NCBI RefSeq assembly: GCF_015594925.2
Contig: NZ_CP087590.1
Span: forward strand, 3,410,001 to 3,474,000
Reading direction: 5' to 3'
From: Vibrio sp. VB16
GTDB taxonomy: Bacteria > Pseudomonadota > Gammaproteobacteria > Enterobacterales > Vibrionaceae
DNA: 64,000 bases
The notes beneath the pieces were generated by a model. It was not told where the DNA came from and ran no database searches. It saw only the letters and a program-made list of their open reading frames with translations. Positions 52,181-61,361 of this stretch are shown here, in pieces. A program made the translations under genes and the position numbers. Within the stretch, counting starts at the first letter, position 1. Each line of letters opens with the position of its first letter.

Positions 52181-53107
52181 ATGGATAATTTTAAAAACAA
52201 AGTCAGAATTATTACTGAACATAACGACGAATACATCGAAATGCTTAATCAAGCAGAATTACCTGACCTAATAATTACCGACAAGAATAACGACGCGAAT
52301 ATTATTTTAGGATCCCCTCCATTAATCACTCCTATTGTCGATGAGTTCTCTCACCTTGAATGGATGCAATCCGCTTATGCAGGTGTTGATTCGTTAATAG
52401 GCCCTGAACTTCGACAAGATTATCAACTCACCAATGTGAAAGGGATCTTTGGCGAGCAAATATCTGAATATGTTCTGGCCTACACTATCTCCCACTTTAG
52501 ACATTTCAACACATACCGTACTCAACAATCTGAGAAGCTTTGGCTACCTCATCGGTATCGAACCGTTTCAGGCAAAAGAATGTTAATTTTAGGTACAGGA
52601 GCAATAGGCAATTACTTGGCTAAATCTGCTTCATCTTTTGGATTACATACTATCGGCGTCAATCGTACTGGGATTCCACCAAAGGATTCCGCTTTTACAG
52701 ACATTGTTCACATTGAACAGGTACATAATGCTTTAGGCGAAATAGACGTCATCGTGTCTACACTGCCTAATACCCCACATACTGTTGGTATATTCGACCA
52801 AACGTTTTTTTCTTATTGCCAACAAGCTCTGTTTTTCAACGTTGGTAGGGGCCATTCAGTTCATACTGAAAGCCTTCTATTCGCCCTAGAAAACGACAAT
52901 ATTCGTCACGCGTTCTTAGATGTATTTATAAATGAACCAATTTCTCAAGCTTGTCCTTATTGGCTCAATCCAAAAGTCACCGTAACCCCTCACATTGCAG
53001 CGTGCAGCTTCCCTGAGCAAGTATTTGAGATTTTCAAAGAGAATTATCTACTATGGAAGAGCGGCTTTAACCTGTTAAACACCATCGATTTTGAAAAGGG
53101 CTACTAA
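52181..53107 (+). CDS. D-isomer-specific 2-hydroxyacid dehydrogenase
   Basis: 308 residues with the NAD(P)-binding motif LGTGAIGNYLAKSA (about 136-149) and the catalytic triad of the family: Arg in FNVGRGHSV, Glu in DVFINEP and His in TPHIAACS. It resembles GhrA-type glyoxylate/hydroxypyruvate reductases, lacking the serine-pathway ACT domain. Substrate uncertain. Its stop overlaps the start of the UDG-like gene (TAATG), so the two are translationally coupled. The pair lies where E. coli has nfi between yjaG and hemE. Confidence 0.87.
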   Translation: MDNFKNKVRIITEHNDEYIEMLNQAELPDLIITDKNNDANIILGSPPLITPIVDEFSHLEWMQSAYAGVDSLIGPELRQDYQLTNVKGIFGEQISEYVLAYTISHFRHFNTYRTQQSEKLWLPHRYRTVSGKRMLILGTGAIGNYLAKSASSFGLHTIGVNRTGIPPKDSAFTDIVHIEQVHNALGEIDVIVSTLPNTPHTVGIFDQTFFSYCQQALFFNVGRGHSVHTESLLFALENDNIRHAFLDVFINEPISQACPYWLNPKVTVTPHIAACSFPEQVFEIFKENYLLWKSGFNLLNTIDFEKGY

Positions 53108-53694
53108 TGAGTGTTAGTAACCTACTTACTGAGATAAAGGCTTGTAAGCTTTGTGAATCAGAACTTGAACTCGGTGCCAACCCGGTGATACAGGCAGATC
53201 AAGATGCTAAGATTTTAATTATAGGCCAAGCTCCCGGGGTTAAAGTACATAGGACGTCTATACCTTGGAATGACCCTAGTGGAGATAGGCTCAGAACCTG
53301 GTTAAATATTGATAAAAGCTGTTTTTATGACCCTAAAAACATAGCCATCATGCCAATGGGTTTTTGCTATCCGGGAAAAGGCAAAAGTGGCGACCTTCCT
53401 CCAAGGAAAGAGTGTGCTCCACTTTGGCATGGAAGCGTGTTATCTCTGCTGCCAAAGATAGAATTAACGTTACTGATTGGCCAATACGCTCAACTTTATT
53501 ATTTGCCCGATAAGCCAAAAACGCTCACAAAGACCGTCCAACAGTGGCACCGATGGGCACCAAGCGTTATGCCTCTTCCACACCCTTCTCCGAGAAACAC
53601 GTTGTGGCTTAGAAGGAATCCGTGGTTTGAAGAGGATGTTGTTAAGCACTTAGCTGAAAAGGTGGAACTCGTACTTTCTCGAAAAGAATATTGA
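53107..53694 (+). CDS. Uracil-DNA glycosylase-superfamily protein
   Basis: 195 residues with the superfamily motif A region IIGQAPGVKVHRTSIPWNDPSG (about 39-60) and motif B LPHPSPRN (about 156-163). An N-terminal CKLC pair resembles part of the Fe-S ligands of family 4/5 enzymes, but the other two cysteines are not obvious, so an iron-sulfur cluster is doubtful. Such proteins remove uracil or deaminated bases, but this subfamily has not been characterised that I know of. It occupies the position of nfi (endonuclease V, another deaminated-base repair gene) in E. coli. Start overlaps the preceding stop by one base. Confidence 0.85.
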   Translation: MSVSNLLTEIKACKLCESELELGANPVIQADQDAKILIIGQAPGVKVHRTSIPWNDPSGDRLRTWLNIDKSCFYDPKNIAIMPMGFCYPGKGKSGDLPPRKECAPLWHGSVLSLLPKIELTLLIGQYAQLYYLPDKPKTLTKTVQQWHRWAPSVMPLPHPSPRNTLWLRRNPWFEEDVVKHLAEKVELVLSRKEY

Positions 53695-53764
53695 GCTCTC
53701 ACCAAGCCCGAATCTAGAACCTAGAAGTGAACAAAGTGAGTGCCCAAGTTATAAAGTGTCCAAT

Positions 53765-54832
53765 CTATTTATGGTATGGCTTAGATAGCTCGTGTACCGC
53801 TTCTACAAACACACCCGCATTTTCAGGAGGTACATCGAGGTGAATGCCGTGGCCCAGGTTAAAGACATGACCAGTACCAGTATCACCAAAACCTTTTAGA
53901 ATTGTCGCTACTTCTTCTTGAATACGTGGGGCGGGAGCATAAAGTACCGACGGATCCATATTACCTTGTAAAGCGACTTTATCGCCAACGCGTGCTTTGG
54001 CATCCTCAATATTAATAGTCCAGTCAAGGCCGACCGCATCGCAACCCGTAGCGGCAATTTTCTCTAACCACATACCACCATTCTTGGTAAACAAGGTAAC
54101 AGGAACACGACGTCCATCATTCTCACGGATCAAACCATCGACTATTTTTTGCATGTATTGAAGAGAGAATAGATTGTAGTCACGCGGAGTAAGTACGCCA
54201 CCCCAAGTGTCAAATACCATCACCGATTGTGCACCCGCTTTAATCTGAGCATTAAGATATTCGATCACACTGTCAGCCAGTTTATCTAACAATAGGTGCA
54301 AGGTTGCTGGTTCGGCATACATCATCTTTTTAATCTTAGTGAATGCTTTAGACGTTCCACCTTCAACCATATAGGTAGCTAGAGTCCAAGGACTACCAGA
54401 AAAACCAATTAATGGCACTTCGCCTTGCAGATCTTTGCGAATTTGACGTACAGCATTCATTACATATTGAAGTTCACCTTCAGGGTCTGGTAAACCTATT
54501 TTATCAACATCAGCTTTACAAGTAATAGGATGATCAAACTTAGGGCCTTCACCTGTATCAAAGTGTAAGCCTAATCCCATAGCATCAGGGATTGTTAAAA
54601 TATCAGAAAACAGAATGGCGGCATCTAATGGAAAGCGGCGCAAAGGTTGAATGGTCACTTCAGATGCCAACTCTGCATTACGGCAAAGTGACATAAAATC
54701 ACCTGCTTCTGCACGTGTTGCTTTGTATTCAGGTAAATAACGACCTGCTTGACGCATCATCCATACAGGGGTGTAATCGACAGGTTCTTTCAGTAGAGCG
54801 CGTAAATAGCGGTCGTTTTTTAATTCGGTCAT
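53765..54832 (-). CDS. hemE: Uroporphyrinogen decarboxylase
   Basis: 355 residues (E. coli 354). Decarboxylates the four acetate chains of uroporphyrinogen III to give coproporphyrinogen III in haem synthesis. The family signature PVWMMRQAGRYLPEY is at about 22-36, the catalytic Asp is in FSDILTIPDAMGL, and GFSGSPWTLATYMVEG and LGHGI follow. The start at ATG 54832 gives the MTELKNDRYLRALL opening; an upstream in-frame ATG is not needed. Order rsd-nudC-hemE is as in E. coli, but a 250-bp gap separates nudC and hemE and holds a plus-strand terminator. Confidence 0.96.
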   Translation of the reverse strand: MTELKNDRYLRALLKEPVDYTPVWMMRQAGRYLPEYKATRAEAGDFMSLCRNAELASEVTIQPLRRFPLDAAILFSDILTIPDAMGLGLHFDTGEGPKFDHPITCKADVDKIGLPDPEGELQYVMNAVRQIRKDLQGEVPLIGFSGSPWTLATYMVEGGTSKAFTKIKKMMYAEPATLHLLLDKLADSVIEYLNAQIKAGAQSVMVFDTWGGVLTPRDYNLFSLQYMQKIVDGLIRENDGRRVPVTLFTKNGGMWLEKIAATGCDAVGLDWTINIEDAKARVGDKVALQGNMDPSVLYAPAPRIQEEVATILKGFGDTGTGHVFNLGHGIHLDVPPENAGVFVEAVHELSKPYHK

Positions 54833-54951
54833 TCCGTCATTCCAATTTGAATTTAATTTTTTCAAAAGCTTATTCTAACACTCTTTAAATATGCTGCTAC
54901 ACGAGCTTTGAGCCCTAGATCAAGTTATTAAGTTTTTAATCAACTATTCTT

Positions 54952-55084
54952 TTGCGTCTCATTTCCGAGCATGGTACTAATCTTTCCGCTAGCGAAAACA
55001 ATAATAATATTAGGTAGCTAAAAATACCTAAACATCTCATAACGACATCTTACTTACCCCCTCCGTTTACGGAGGGTTTTTTTT
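54952..55084 (+). ncRNA. Candidate small RNA between hemE and nudC
   Basis: The gap between two minus-strand genes has a strong terminator that works only on the plus strand (stem 55059-55065 / 55070-55076, eight T). Upstream is a stem-loop TTAGGTA (55010-55016) / TACCTAA (55025-55031) and then about 27 unpaired nt, the layout of Hfq-type sRNAs. A possible promoter is TTGCGT (54952-54957), 17 bp, TACTAA (54975-54980), predicting a transcript of about 97 nt from near 54988. Its 3' end would overlap the end of nudC by two bases. I could not match it to a known sRNA. Confidence 0.42.
55059..55084 (+). terminator. Plus-strand rho-independent terminator between hemE and nudC
   Basis: CCCTCCG (55059-55065) pairs with CGGAGGG (55070-55076) around TTTA, followed by eight T (55077-55084). 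On the minus strand, the direction of both neighbours, no T-run follows. Confidence 0.85.
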
Positions 55085-55865
55085 ATCCTAAACTTATGAT
55101 TTCAACCGTCTTATCAATAAGCGCACGAGCAATGGTGCCTTTTGGCGCCACGACTGGCATCTCTTCCGGAGTAAACCATTTAACATCGGCGAGCTCGGTA
55201 TAATCAGGTTGAATATCACCCGAATCATAATCCGCTAAAAAACCAATCATCATGTTGGTTGGAAATGCCCATGGTTGGCTACCAAAATAACGAATATTCT
55301 TTATGTTAACGCCCGTTTCTTCTTTCACTTCTCTTGCAACACACTGCTCCAACGTCTCCCCGACTTCCACAAAGCCAGCAATAACCGTATACATTCCCCC
55401 TTTATGTTGAGGATGTTGTGCCAACAATATTTTGCCCTCATCGCGTACCGCAACGATGATACACGGAAAAATACGTGGATAGTGTATTGTGCGACACTCA
55501 CCACATTGCATCGCAATTTCATTATGGTTCAGAAAATTTCTACCACCACACTGTGCACAAAACCGTTGTGTCTGTGTCATATGTCCATACTGGACGGCTT
55601 TACTCGCCAATAAAAACAACGCTTGTGGCATAAGCAAATGATCTCGAAGAGAGACTAGTTCCACTACCTGATCGACATCTGCTTCATTTACCCACATTAC
55701 TGGCTTAGCTAAATACTCACCGATTTGAATTGCTTTATCTAAAGGCAAATTCAATGCCTTAGCTGTTCCTGATGGCATTTCATTTTCAATTAGCCAGATA
55801 TCACTGCCATTCACTACGATCCAATAAGCGTCGACATCACCATTATTAACACTTTTTTTTAACAT
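55083..55865 (-). CDS. nudC: NADH pyrophosphatase / RNA NAD-decapping hydrolase NudC
   Basis: 260 residues (E. coli 257). An N-terminal domain is followed by a zinc ribbon with four cysteines (CAQCGG ... CGEC, about 100-120) and a Nudix domain with box GFVEVGETLEQCVAREVKEETGV (about 155-177). The NudC-specific SQPWAFPxxMM motif follows, conferring NADH and NAD-capped RNA specificity. It cleaves NADH to NMNH and AMP and removes the 5' NAD cap of some RNAs. Divergent from rsd, as a neighbour of hemE. Confidence 0.95.
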   Translation of the reverse strand: MLKKSVNNGDVDAYWIVVNGSDIWLIENEMPSGTAKALNLPLDKAIQIGEYLAKPVMWVNEADVDQVVELVSLRDHLLMPQALFLLASKAVQYGHMTQTQRFCAQCGGRNFLNHNEIAMQCGECRTIHYPRIFPCIIVAVRDEGKILLAQHPQHKGGMYTVIAGFVEVGETLEQCVAREVKEETGVNIKNIRYFGSQPWAFPTNMMIGFLADYDSGDIQPDYTELADVKWFTPEEMPVVAPKGTIARALIDKTVEIISLG

Positions 55866-56055
55866 CCTTTGACCTCACCGCTTGAAGTTCATCCATTTTA
55901 CTGGCAATCTGAATTCATACCAGAATTAGTCGTCATGTAATAATATATACACATTACTTTTGGTATCAAGAAGATAAACATTTGTATTAAGTGCCTCAGT
56001 TTATGGGGTTTTCGGTTGACGCTATGTGCGCAATCTGATCATGAGGGACATGGTC

Positions 56056-56544
56056 ATGTTAAATAAATTAAAAAAAACACAAGAACAATGGGGTGGTTCC
56101 AGTGAGGTTATCGATCACTGGCTTGATACCAGACAAATCGTTATCGTCGAATACTGTCATCTTGCAGCATTGAAACCGAACACCTATAAGAAAGCTGTGG
56201 GAGAACTACCGACACCTGATGAACTGCAAAAATATTGTCAGCACCTTGTCGATTACATTTCAGAAGGTCATTTTAAGATCTATGAGATGGTTATGGATAA
56301 ATGGAAATCAACGGGTTTTTCTCCCACTGACGAAATTAACCAAACCTACGGTAAAATAGTATTGACAACTGATCCTCTATTAAATTTCACCGACAAGTAT
56401 GCCAATGTTGGTAAAGATGATCCTCTCGAAGATTTGGATAATGACTTATCACTCATTGGAGAGATTATAGAGACACGCTTCGAGGTTGAAGATCAACTCA
56501 TCCAAATGATAGCGGATAGCTTAGCGGTACCTCCAGGAGCATAG
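56056..56544 (+). CDS. rsd: Anti-sigma-70 factor Rsd
   Basis: 162 residues (E. coli 158), a helical protein that binds sigma-70 region 4 in stationary phase and favours alternative sigma factors. Shared landmarks with E. coli Rsd are an N-terminal MLNKLKKTQEQ-type helix, HWLDTRQIVIVEYCHLAALKP, LVDYISEGHFKIYE, and the C-terminal LSLIGEIIETRFEVEDQLI. The ATG at 56056 with GAGGGA seven bases upstream is preferred over in-frame ATGs at 56041 and 56050. It is divergent from nudC; a terminator follows. Confidence 0.92.
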   Translation: MLNKLKKTQEQWGGSSEVIDHWLDTRQIVIVEYCHLAALKPNTYKKAVGELPTPDELQKYCQHLVDYISEGHFKIYEMVMDKWKSTGFSPTDEINQTYGKIVLTTDPLLNFTDKYANVGKDDPLEDLDNDLSLIGEIIETRFEVEDQLIQMIADSLAVPPGA

Positions 56545-56584
56545 TATTCTCACTGAGTACATTGCCTATACTAAACCCTAGAAT

Positions 56585-56619
56585 AAGCACGATTCACATA
56601 TGTGATTGGTGCTTTTTTT
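56585..56619 (+). terminator. Rho-independent terminator of rsd
   Basis: AAGCAC (56585-56590) pairs with GTGCTT (56609-56614), enclosing a self-complementary TCACATATGTGA, and is followed by a T-run (56613-56619). Confidence 0.8.
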
Positions 56620-57024
56620 ATTTCTCCTCCAGGCTGATCTCTTATACCTCTCTGTAAAACTAACATTCATCGCATTAATGATGAGACCATCTGTTTACCT
56701 AACGCAATGCTCATAATCCACTTCGTCACATTTCACTCGCTACCATGCTCTGGCGTGGTAATGCATATCAAAGCTAATGAAACTCTCGTAATGGACTATA
56801 AACAAGAACATCAAACTGCATGATGTTATGTTTGACTGTTCATTTTAAGTTCGGTATTCGTTATCACGGAGGACCGTGGTAACGAGAGTTTTAAGTATAA
56901 ATATGCGCTCCAGCAATAGTTTGTTAGAAACATAGCTATTATGATTGTGATATCCAAACTCATGGACAATATACGGATAATAACTTCTACAAAATATATT
57001 CAAATCAGTGCATTACAGGCACAA
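56620..57024. other. Gene-free 405-nt region between rsd and rpoC terminators
   Basis: No open reading frame of any size worth calling, on either strand. The middle part (56741-56891) is rich in complementary segments; the flanks are plain AT-rich sequence. Confidence 0.6.
56741..56891. ncRNA. Candidate structured RNA element, strand uncertain
   Basis: Four pairings are visible: TACCATG (56741-56747) / CGTGGTA (56754-56760); an outer helix AAACTCTCGT (56780-56789) / ACGAGAGTTT (56882-56891); inside it GAACATCAAAC (56806-56816) / GTTTGACTGTTC (56830-56841, one bulge); and GTTATCACGG (56860-56869) / CCGTGGTAAC (56874-56883, one wobble, AGGA loop), extendable by two to three pairs. The last helix competes with the outer one by two bases. 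On the minus strand a TATACT sits just upstream of the outer helix. Known identity: none that I recognise. Confidence 0.4.
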
Positions 57025-57048
57025 AAAAAGCACCCGAAGGTGCTTTTT
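57025..57048 (-). terminator. Rho-independent terminator of the rpoBC operon
   Basis: On the minus strand GGTGC-type stem AAAAAGCACC / GGTGCTTTTT (57025-57034 with 57039-57048) is closed by a TTCG tetraloop and followed by seven T. It lies 20 nt after the rpoC stop. Confidence 0.93.
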
Positions 57049-57067
57049 AATAAGGCTTAGTTAATGC

Positions 57068-60000
57068 TTACTCTTCTGAAGAAAAGCCTGCATTAAGAAG
57101 TGCCGCTAGATTGTCTGTTGCTTGTTCAGCAGATGGTGCTTCTGGACCACCGCCTGCACGTAGCTTTTGACGCTCTTGGTGATACGCAAAACCAGTACCA
57201 GCTGGAATCAAACGACCAACAATAACGTTCTCTTTCAGACCACGTAACTCATCACGCTTACCAGAAACTGCCGCTTCTGTTAGTACGCGAGTCGTTTCCT
57301 GGAACGAAGCTGCAGAGATGAATGATTCAGTTGCTAGTGATGCTTTCGTAATACCTAGTAGCTCACGTTCAAAACGTGCAGGTTCTTTACCTTCAGCTTC
57401 TAGAGCACGGTTAGCAATCTTAACATTAGCAAATTCAACCTGCTCGCCAACAAGGAACTCAGAGTCACCCTTGAATGTGATAGTACATTTGCGAAGCATC
57501 TGACGAACGATAGTTTCAATGTGCTTATCGTTAATCTTAACCCCTTGCAGACGATATACTTCTTGTACTTCGTTTGCGATGTAAGAGGTTACTGCTCGGA
57601 TACCACGTAAACGTAAGATATCATGCGGTGTTTCTGGACCATCAGCGATAACATCACCGCGTTCGATCTTCTCGCCTTCAAATACGTTCAACTGGCGATG
57701 CTTGGCTATCATCTCTTCGTAATGCTCACCACCATCTCTAGTGATAATCAAACGACGCTTACCTTTTGTCTCTTTACCGAACGACACAGTACCTGTGTGC
57801 TCTGCAAGAATCGCAGGCTCTTTAGGCTTACGAGCTTCAAATAGGTCAGCAACGCGAGGAAGACCACCGGTGATATCTTTGTTTCCACTCGATTTCTGAG
57901 GGATACGAGATAACGTGTCACCGATACCAACTTCTGCACCATCTTCGATTTGTACAATCGCTTTACCTGGTAAGAAGTAGTGAGCTGGCATATCAGTACC
58001 AGGAATCATTACATCTTTACCTTTCGCATCAACAAGTTTGATAGCTGGACGCATATCTTTACCTGCTGTAGAGCGAGCGGCTGGGTCAGTTACTTCACTT
58101 GAAGAAAGACCGGTTAGATCATCCGTTTGACGAGTAACAGTCACACCATCAATCATATCCACATATTGGATACGACCAGCCACTTCAGTGATGATTGGCA
58201 TTGTGTGCGCTTCCCAGTTAGCGACGATGTCACCAGCTGTAACGTCTTGATCGTTCTTCTTACTTAGCATCGAACCATAAGGAAGTTTGTGCTTCTCTTT
58301 CGTACGGCCAAACTCATCAATGATAGTAAGTTCAGATGCACGAGAGGTAATAACCAATTTGTCATCTTTATTGATAACAAATTTAGCGTTATGAAGCTTC
58401 ACTACACCCGTAGTCTTAGCTTGAATGCTGTTCTCTGCTGCTGCCGTTGATGCAGCACCACCAATGTGGAACGTACGCATTGTAAGCTGTGTACCCGGCT
58501 CACCGATAGACTGAGCAGCAATAACACCTACTGCCTCGCCTTGGTTCACTAGGTGACCACGTGCTAGGTCACGACCATAACATTGTGCACAACAACCGAA
58601 GTCTGCATCACAGGTAACTACTGAGCGCACTTTCATGCTATCTACAGAGTTTTCTTCCATGATTTGACACCACTTCTCATCAATCAGAGTATTACGTGGG
58701 ATCAGTACATCATCAGTACCTGGTTTTTGTACATCTTCAGCAACCACACGACCAAGAGCCAACTCTGAAAGTGCAACTTTAACGTCACCACCTTCAATGT
58801 GAGGCATCATGTCGATACCTTCGTGAGTGCCACAATCGTGGTCATGAACAACAACATCTTGAGCAACGTCGACTAAACGACGAGTCAAGTAACCGGAGTT
58901 TGCTGTTTTCAATGCTGTATCCGCTAGACCCTTACGAGCCCCGTGCGTTGAGATAAAGTACTGAAGTACGTTCAAGCCTTCTTTAAAGTTTGCGGTGATT
59001 GGCGTTTCGATGATTGAACCATCTGGACGAGCCATCAAACCACGCATACCTGCAAGCTGACGAATCTGTGCAGCAGAACCACGAGCACCGGAGTCAGCCA
59101 TCATATAGATGCTGTTAAACGATTCTTGTTGTTCTTCTTTACCGTCACTATTAATCACTGTTTCAAAAGAAAGGTTATCCATCATTGCTTTCGCAACGCG
59201 ATCATTGGTAGATGCCCAAATATCGATAACTTTGTTGTAACGCTCACCAGCAGTAACAAGACCTGATTGGAACTGTTCCTGAATTTCGCGAACTTCTTCT
59301 TCTGCAGCAGAGATTTCAGTGTACTTAGCGTCAGGAACAACCATATCGTTGATACCAACAGAAACACCAGAAAGTGCAGCGTATGCAAAACCTGTGTACA
59401 TAATTTGGTCAGCAAAGATTACTGTATCTTTAAGACCAAGCTTACGGTATGCCTCGTTCAAAAGGGTAGAAATCTGTTTCTTACCAAGCTTTTGGTTAAC
59501 AAGACTGAATGGTAGACCAGTAGGAACGATATTCCACAGCATTGCACGACCAACCGTCGTATCAACCATACTAGTGTTCGTCGTTCTGTCACCATCTTCA
59601 TCTACAACTGTTTCAGTGATACGAACTTTAACGCGAGCGTGCAGTTCAGCAGACTTAGTACGGTATGCTTTCTCAGCTTCAGCTGGTCCAGCAAGGTACA
59701 TGCCCTCACCTTTAACGTTGATCTTGTCACGAGTCATGTAATAAAGACCCAATACCACATCCTGAGAAGGTACGATAATAGGGTCACCTGACGCTGGCGA
59801 CAGAATGTTATTCGTCGACATCATCAGTGTACGTGCTTCAAGTTGAGCTTCCAGAGTTAGAGGTACGTGTACCGCCATCTGGTCACCATCGAAGTCAGCG
59901 TTATATGCCGCACACACAAGTGGGTGTAGCTGAATCGCTTTACCTTCGATTAGTACTGGTTCAAACGCTTGAATACCTAGACGGTGAAGTGTCGGTGCGC

Positions 60001-61273
60001 GGTTTAGCAATACTGGGTGTTCACGAATAACGTCATCTAGGATATCCCAAACGATCGCTTCTTCGCGCTCTACCATTTTCTTAGCTGCTTTGATCGTCGT
60101 TGCCATGCCACGAGTTTCTAGCTTGCTGTAGATAAACGGTTTAAATAACTCAAGTGCCATCTTCTTAGGAAGACCACACTGGTGTAGACGTAAATATGGA
60201 CCAACTGTGATTACAGAACGGCCAGAATAGTCAACACGTTTACCTAACAGGTTTTGACGGAAACGACCCTGTTTACCCTTGATCATATCAGCAAGAGATT
60301 TCAGAGGACGTTTATTAGAACCCGTAATTGCACGACCACGACGGCCGTTATCTAGAAGCGCATCGACAGACTCTTGCAGCATACGTTTTTCGTTACGTAC
60401 AATGATGTCCGGAGCAGCTAACTCTAGTAGACGCTTCAAGCGGTTGTTACGGTTAATCACACGACGGTATAGGTCGTTAAGATCAGACGTTGCAAAGCGA
60501 CCGCCATCTAGTGGTACTAGAGGACGTAGATCTGGTGGCAAAACTGGAAGAACCGTTAAGATCATCCATTGCGGGTTGTTACCAGACGTGATAAATGCTT
60601 CAACAAGCTTCAGGCGCTTAGTGATTTTTTTACGCTTAGTTTCTGAGTTAGTCGTCTCAAGTTCTTCGCGCATTTGTTCTGTTTCAGCGTGCAGGTCCAT
60701 CGTTGAAAGCAGATCTTTGATCGCTTCCGCACCCATCTTCGCTGTGAACTCATCACCCCACTCTTCTAGACGATCAAGATACTCATCTTCTGTGAGCATT
60801 TGACCTTTTTCTAGATCAGTCATACCAGGTTCTGTCACTACGTACATTTCAAAATAAAGTACGCGTTCGATATCACGCAGTGGGATATCCATTAACAGAC
60901 CGATACGAGACGGTAGTGATTTTAGGAACCAGATATGTGCAACTGGAGACGCAAGTTCAATGTGGCCCATACGGTCACGACGAACTTTAGTTTGTGTAAC
61001 TTCAACGCCACACTTCTCACAGATAACACCACGGTGTTTTAGACGCTTATATTTGCCACAAAGACATTCGTAGTCTTTAACTGGTCCAAATATGCGCGCA
61101 CAGAAAAGACCATCACGTTCTGGTTTGAACGTACGATAGTTGATCGTTTCAGGTTTCTTAACTTCACCAAAAGACCATGAACGAATCATGTCCGGTGAAG
61201 ATAGACCGATTTTGATAGCATCAAATTCTTCGGTCTTATGCTGTGCTTTTAGAAAGTTTAATAAGTCTTTCAC
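57068..61273 (-). CDS. rpoC: RNA polymerase beta' subunit
   Basis: 1401 residues (E. coli 1407). The N-terminal zinc site uses C70, C72, C85 and C88, the same numbers as in E. coli. The rudder/lid and bridge-helix regions are recognisable, and the catalytic NADFDGD motif that binds the active-site Mg2+ is in AAYNADFDGDQMAVH. The second zinc site is in CDADFGCCAQCYGRDLARG. The start codon is GTG (61273), as in E. coli, behind AGGAG. That Shine-Dalgarno sequence can pair with CTCCT just upstream. No frameshift or inteins. Confidence 0.98.
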   Translation of the reverse strand: MKDLLNFLKAQHKTEEFDAIKIGLSSPDMIRSWSFGEVKKPETINYRTFKPERDGLFCARIFGPVKDYECLCGKYKRLKHRGVICEKCGVEVTQTKVRRDRMGHIELASPVAHIWFLKSLPSRIGLLMDIPLRDIERVLYFEMYVVTEPGMTDLEKGQMLTEDEYLDRLEEWGDEFTAKMGAEAIKDLLSTMDLHAETEQMREELETTNSETKRKKITKRLKLVEAFITSGNNPQWMILTVLPVLPPDLRPLVPLDGGRFATSDLNDLYRRVINRNNRLKRLLELAAPDIIVRNEKRMLQESVDALLDNGRRGRAITGSNKRPLKSLADMIKGKQGRFRQNLLGKRVDYSGRSVITVGPYLRLHQCGLPKKMALELFKPFIYSKLETRGMATTIKAAKKMVEREEAIVWDILDDVIREHPVLLNRAPTLHRLGIQAFEPVLIEGKAIQLHPLVCAAYNADFDGDQMAVHVPLTLEAQLEARTLMMSTNNILSPASGDPIIVPSQDVVLGLYYMTRDKINVKGEGMYLAGPAEAEKAYRTKSAELHARVKVRITETVVDEDGDRTTNTSMVDTTVGRAMLWNIVPTGLPFSLVNQKLGKKQISTLLNEAYRKLGLKDTVIFADQIMYTGFAYAALSGVSVGINDMVVPDAKYTEISAAEEEVREIQEQFQSGLVTAGERYNKVIDIWASTNDRVAKAMMDNLSFETVINSDGKEEQQESFNSIYMMADSGARGSAAQIRQLAGMRGLMARPDGSIIETPITANFKEGLNVLQYFISTHGARKGLADTALKTANSGYLTRRLVDVAQDVVVHDHDCGTHEGIDMMPHIEGGDVKVALSELALGRVVAEDVQKPGTDDVLIPRNTLIDEKWCQIMEENSVDSMKVRSVVTCDADFGCCAQCYGRDLARGHLVNQGEAVGVIAAQSIGEPGTQLTMRTFHIGGAASTAAAENSIQAKTTGVVKLHNAKFVINKDDKLVITSRASELTIIDEFGRTKEKHKLPYGSMLSKKNDQDVTAGDIVANWEAHTMPIITEVAGRIQYVDMIDGVTVTRQTDDLTGLSSSEVTDPAARSTAGKDMRPAIKLVDAKGKDVMIPGTDMPAHYFLPGKAIVQIEDGAEVGIGDTLSRIPQKSSGNKDITGGLPRVADLFEARKPKEPAILAEHTGTVSFGKETKGKRRLIITRDGGEHYEEMIAKHRQLNVFEGEKIERGDVIADGPETPHDILRLRGIRAVTSYIANEVQEVYRLQGVKINDKHIETIVRQMLRKCTITFKGDSEFLVGEQVEFANVKIANRALEAEGKEPARFERELLGITKASLATESFISAASFQETTRVLTEAAVSGKRDELRGLKENVIVGRLIPAGTGFAYHQERQKLRAGGGPEAPSAEQATDNLAALLNAGFSSEE

Positions 61274-61279
61274 AATCAG

Positions 61280-61292
61280 CTCCTGTAAGGAG
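61280..61292 (-). promoter_or_regulatory. rpoC Shine-Dalgarno with adjacent anti-SD
   Basis: On the minus strand the rpoC ribosome-binding AGGAG is preceded, three bases upstream, by CTCCT (plus-strand 61280-61284 and 61288-61292). A tight 5-bp hairpin could cover the site until a ribosome or another structure opens it. Confidence 0.4.
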
Positions 61293-61361
61293 TTAAAAGG
61301 AACTCGCCAGATGGATTAACCATTCAATAGCGAGAACCTTTCTACCGATAATCCTGTTCCA

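Noticed and set aside
56780..56891. MITE-type transposable element
   Set aside because: Terminal inverted repeats exist, but I see no target-site duplication and no second copy in the window.
60279..60803. 174-codon plus-strand frame in rpoC
   Set aside because: Antisense shadow of the highly conserved rpoC coding sequence; the same holds for 59319-59741.
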